In this document: one piece after another, positions 34,897 through 37,789 of the stretch
How the letters are laid out: every line of letters starts with the position of its first letter
Numbering within the stretch: position 1 is the first letter of the stretch
Source: Actinomycetes bacterium
Lineage (GTDB): Bacteria; Actinomycetota; UBA4738
Assembly (NCBI GenBank): GCA_021784765.1
Contig: JAJYHN010000168.1
Location: forward strand, 1-37,789
DNA length: 37,789 nt
Direction of reading: 5' to 3'
Position numbers and translations under genes: made by a program
The notes under the pieces: model-generated
Told to the model about the DNA's origin: nothing
Seen by the model: the letters and a program-made list of their open reading frames with translations, nothing else
Database searches by the model: none

Positions 34897-36207
34897 ATGG
34901 ACCGACCGAGCCCCCCGCCTCCAGATCGCACCACCCGGACGATCGCCACGGCCGCCGCCGTCGCGGTGCTCGCCGGGCTCGCAGCCGCGTTCGCCCCCGC
35001 CGGTCTCGCCGTGCGGGGCACCCTGGCAGCGGCCCTGATCGCAGCCTCGGCCATCGCCTGGCGGGCCTGGTGGGTGGGACGGCGCCGATCGCGGGAGGCC
35101 GCCGGCGCCGCCGAGCGCGCCGAGCGCGCGCGCCGGGACCAGGCGGAGCGGCTCCGGTCGGAGGTGCAGGCGCGGGATCTGGTCCTCGGCGCGATGGCCG
35201 ACGGCGTCGTGCTGTTCGCCCCCGACGGTCGCACGCTCTACGAGAACGACGCCGCGCGGAGCCTGCTCGGGCGGCGGTTCGACACCACCAAGGAGCTCAC
35301 CCCGAGCCGCCTGCGCGAGGCCGTGGCGGCGGCGCGGGCCGCAGACGCACCGGTCGAGAGCGCGCTCGAGGTGTCCGGGCGGTCGCTCGCGGTGGCGGCC
35401 GTGCCCTCCACCCCGCCCGGGGCCGTGGTGCTCCTGGTCCGCGACGTGACGGCGGCGCGACGGGTGGAGGCGCTGCGGACCGACTTCGTGGCCAACGCGT
35501 CCCACGAGCTGAAGACGCCCGTGGCCGCCATCCTCGCCCTGGCCGACGCGCTGCAGGGGGCGGCCGCCGACGGGGACGCGGCGGCGCTCGCCCGGTTCCT
35601 CGTCCGGCTGGAGGAGGAGGCGAACCGGCTGAACCTGATCGTGAGCGACCTGCTCGACCTCTCGCGGCTGGAGGGCGGGAGCCCGAGGCGAGCCCGCGTG
35701 CGCCTGGACGCCGTGGTCGCTCGCGAGTGCCGGCGCCTCGAGGCGCGCGCCCGCGAGCGCGCGCTGCGGATGACGATCGACGAACTCGCGGCAGCGGAGG
35801 TCCTGGGGTCCCGGGCCGATCTCGGGCTGCTCGTCCACAACCTGGTCGACAACGCGATGCGCTACACGGACGCCGGCGGGGAGGTGCGCGTGTCGGTCCG
35901 GGTCGGCGAGGGATGGGCCGAGCTCTCCGTGGAGGACACCGGGGTCGGCATCCCGACCCGTGCCCTCGACCGCGTCTTCGAGCGCTTCTACCGCGTCGAC
36001 GCCGCCCGGTCGCGCCAGACCGGCGGGACCGGGCTCGGCCTCGCGATCGTGAAGCACGTGGCCGAGGGCCATGGGGGAACGGTCACGGTGCGGAGCGTGC
36101 TCGGCGCCGGCTCCACCTTCACGGTCCGGATCCCACTCGCCACGGCCGCGGCCGGGGAGGGCGAGGTCGCCGCGGCCGAGCCTCAGGCCGGCGGCGGTGG
36201 CAGGTAG
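34897..36207 (+). CDS. PhoR/SenX3-like sensor histidine kinase
   Basis: Two N-terminal hydrophobic segments, PAS-like LGAMADGVVLFAPDGRTLYENDAARSLL, FVANASHELKTPVAAILALADAL, LVHNLVDNAMRYTDAGG, RFYRVDAARSRQTGGTGLGLAIVKHVAEGHGG. Confidence 0.92.
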   Translation: MDRPSPPPPDRTTRTIATAAAVAVLAGLAAAFAPAGLAVRGTLAAALIAASAIAWRAWWVGRRRSREAAGAAERAERARRDQAERLRSEVQARDLVLGAMADGVVLFAPDGRTLYENDAARSLLGRRFDTTKELTPSRLREAVAAARAADAPVESALEVSGRSLAVAAVPSTPPGAVVLLVRDVTAARRVEALRTDFVANASHELKTPVAAILALADALQGAAADGDAAALARFLVRLEEEANRLNLIVSDLLDLSRLEGGSPRRARVRLDAVVARECRRLEARARERALRMTIDELAAAEVLGSRADLGLLVHNLVDNAMRYTDAGGEVRVSVRVGEGWAELSVEDTGVGIPTRALDRVFERFYRVDAARSRQTGGTGLGLAIVKHVAEGHGGTVTVRSVLGAGSTFTVRIPLATAAAGEGEVAAAEPQAGGGGR

Positions 36208-36644
36208 CGGCCCCGGACGATCGCCGACCCGTCGCGCTCGAGGACCCAGGTCGAACCCTTCTGCGGGATCTCCGGGCCGTCCATCGGGACCCCCCGGACC
36301 GCCAGCGCCTCCACGAGCAGCATGATCACGTCCCCGTGGCTGCACAGGGCGGCCGGCTCGGTGAGGCGCTCCACCAGGTCGAGCGCCCGCGGGCCCGAGG
36401 TCCCCTCGGCGAGGTCGTCGGTCATCTCGAGCGGCAGGCCCCGGACGGCCGCGAGGGGCGCCAGGGTCTGCACGCATCGCACGAACGGGCTGGAGACCAG
36501 CCGAGAGATGGGATGGGGCGCCAGCATGCCGATCAGGCCCTCGGACTGTGCGCGGCCGCGCCTCGTCAGCGGGCGCAGGTCGTCCGGCTCGGCCCAGCCA
36601 TCGCGGCCCTTCGCCTTCGCGTGACGGACCACGAAGAGGGTCAC
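36183..36644 (-). CDS. SixA-like histidine phosphatase family protein
   Basis: VTLFVVRHAKAKGRDGWAEPDDLRPLTRRGRAQSEGL..ALCSHGDVIMLLVEAL; GTG start overlapping the NUDIX stop. Confidence 0.85.
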   Translation of the reverse strand: MTLFVVRHAKAKGRDGWAEPDDLRPLTRRGRAQSEGLIGMLAPHPISRLVSSPFVRCVQTLAPLAAVRGLPLEMTDDLAEGTSGPRALDLVERLTEPAALCSHGDVIMLLVEALAVRGVPMDGPEIPQKGSTWVLERDGSAIVRGRYLPPPPA

Positions 36645-37057
36645 GACAGCAAGCCCTCGATCGAGGCCAGGAACGCCCGGTCGTGGGCGTAGGACAGCAC
36701 GGGCAGCGCGCGGTCGACCGGGAGCCACCGGAGCAGGTCGACCTCCGCCCCGGGGACGAACGTCCCGCTCTCCGGGTCCATCAGCCAGTAGCGAACGAGC
36801 TTCGGCCTGCCGCCGTCGACGTAGGAGACGCTGCCAGCCTCGTCGCCGATCCGGCAGCGCAGGCCGGTCTCCTCCTCGACCTCGCGCAGGGCTCCGGCGG
36901 CCGGGTCCTCGCCGGGATCGAGCTTCCCCTTGGGCAGGCTCCAGTCGTCGTAGCGCGGCCGGTGGACGACGGCGATCTCGGTGCGCCCGTCGCGGGTGCG
37001 GCGCACGACGCCGCCCGCCGCGAGCACCGGGCGCGTCCCCTGCCCGCTCACAGCCAT
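36641..37057 (-). CDS. NUDIX hydrolase (MutT1 N-domain-like)
   Basis: Nudix box GKLDPGEDPAAGALREVEEETGLRCRIGDE. Confidence 0.9.
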   Translation of the reverse strand: MAVSGQGTRPVLAAGGVVRRTRDGRTEIAVVHRPRYDDWSLPKGKLDPGEDPAAGALREVEEETGLRCRIGDEAGSVSYVDGGRPKLVRYWLMDPESGTFVPGAEVDLLRWLPVDRALPVLSYAHDRAFLASIEGLLS

Positions 37058-37789
37058 CCCGAGACCTTCCGCCGGGAGAGCTCGTGCCAGGCCGCCGGCC
37101 ACGCGGCGCGAGCTGCGCGGGCGGCCTCCAGCTCGAGGCCGGCCAGCTCGCCGGTGACGAACGCGAGCCGGGCGGCCGCGGCCGGCTCGGCCTCCTCCGT
37201 GCAGGCCCGATCCGCCCGCTCCCGGAGCCACGCCTCTGCCACGACGGCGTCGTGGTGCTCGCCGAGCACGTCCTGCAGCCCGGCGGCGGCGGCGGCGAGG
37301 CGGGCGGCCCGCCCGCCGAGGGCGGGCGCGGCGTCCTCGGCCGCATACCGGCAGCGCTTCGCGAGGATCCGGACCCGATGGAGCTCGTCGTCGGGCGGCT
37401 CCTCCCCGAGGTCCCGAACGGCCCGCCGCAGGTGGGCCAAGGGGCGGGCCAGGACCTCGCCGAGGCTCCCGGCGGCCGGCCGGCCGGCCTCCGGCGCGAG
37501 CGGCGGCGCAACCGCGGCCTCCACCAGCCGGTCGAGCAGCCGATCGAATCGCTGATCGCGGCGGGCGGCGAGCAGTGCCTCGCGGGCGGCGTCGCGAGCC
37601 CCCGCGAGCTCGGCGAACAACGCGTCGGCCGCGATCCGGTCGGTGGACGGGAGACCCGCCGAGCGGGCGCGCAGGCGCTCCAGCAGGACCTCCGAGTCCC
37701 GCACGGCGCCCAGGCGAGCGCCGAGCCACCGCAGCTCCTCGCGGAGGGCGGCCGTCCACTCCGGCTCCAGGATCGAACGGAAGGTCCGC
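37048..37789 (-). CDS. CHAD domain protein (5' end beyond window)
   Basis: RTFRSILEPEWTAALREELRWLGARLGAVRDSEVLLERL...ELHRVRILAKRCRYAAEDAAPALGGRA..LQDVLGEHHDAVVAEAWLR; frame open to the window edge. Confidence 0.87.
   Translation of the reverse strand, partial: RTFRSILEPEWTAALREELRWLGARLGAVRDSEVLLERLRARSAGLPSTDRIAADALFAELAGARDAAREALLAARRDQRFDRLLDRLVEAAVAPPLAPEAGRPAAGSLGEVLARPLAHLRRAVRDLGEEPPDDELHRVRILAKRCRYAAEDAAPALGGRAARLAAAAAGLQDVLGEHHDAVVAEAWLRERADRACTEEAEPAAAARLAFVTGELAGLELEAARAARAAWPAAWHELSRRKVSGWL

Noticed and set aside
1-37789. tRNA/rRNA genes, IS elements, prophage or CRISPR arrays
   Set aside because: None recognised by eye: no transposase/integrase-like ORFs, no direct-repeat/spacer pattern and no tRNA cloverleaf noticed; a tRNAscan/Infernal run would be decisive.

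Overview
This is a high-GC window that looks actinobacterial. It appears to be chromosomal and non-mobile; I saw no tRNA, rRNA, CRISPR array or IS element. From left to right it contains: a methyltransferase C-terminus, a YkoF-like protein, galE-like and acs genes; a minus-strand DsrE–TusA–SQR-like–TusA–DsrE sulfur-carrier operon; and, divergent from it, a CBS-BON gene whose stop overlaps the start of a four-subunit group 3b-type [NiFe] (sulf)hydrogenase, followed by a maturation protease, hypF, a YbaK-domain gene, pncB and a lone carbamate kinase. Next come two small membrane-anchored proteins with ApbE and a bis-heme ferric-reductase-like protein; a second CBS-BON gene divergent from a P-type ATPase; a GNAT/ADP-forming acyl-CoA synthetase fusion; and an SRPBCC-like gene divergent from a DevS/DosT-like GAF histidine kinase with a DevR-like regulator. 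The window ends with a pst–phoU–response regulator operon, a divergent PhoR-like kinase, and a SixA/NUDIX/CHAD group. The main finding is a shared promoter architecture, read by eye from the sequence. Tandem 14-bp GGGNC-N4-GNCCC-like boxes sit about 23 bp apart (centre to centre), and the proximal box ends exactly 23 nt before a TANNNT-like -10 in six promoters: the dsrE operon, CBS-BON/hydrogenase, arcC, CBS-BON 2, the P-type ATPase and the acyl-CoA synthetase fusion. Two further boxes 23 bp apart lie between the SRPBCC gene and the sensor kinase. The motif resembles the mycobacterial DosR/DevR box, and a DevRS-like pair is encoded in the same window. I therefore propose a local hypoxia/redox regulon joining sulfur-carrier, hydrogenase, carbamoyl-phosphate and acyl-CoA functions. 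Family names rest on motif recognition without database searches.
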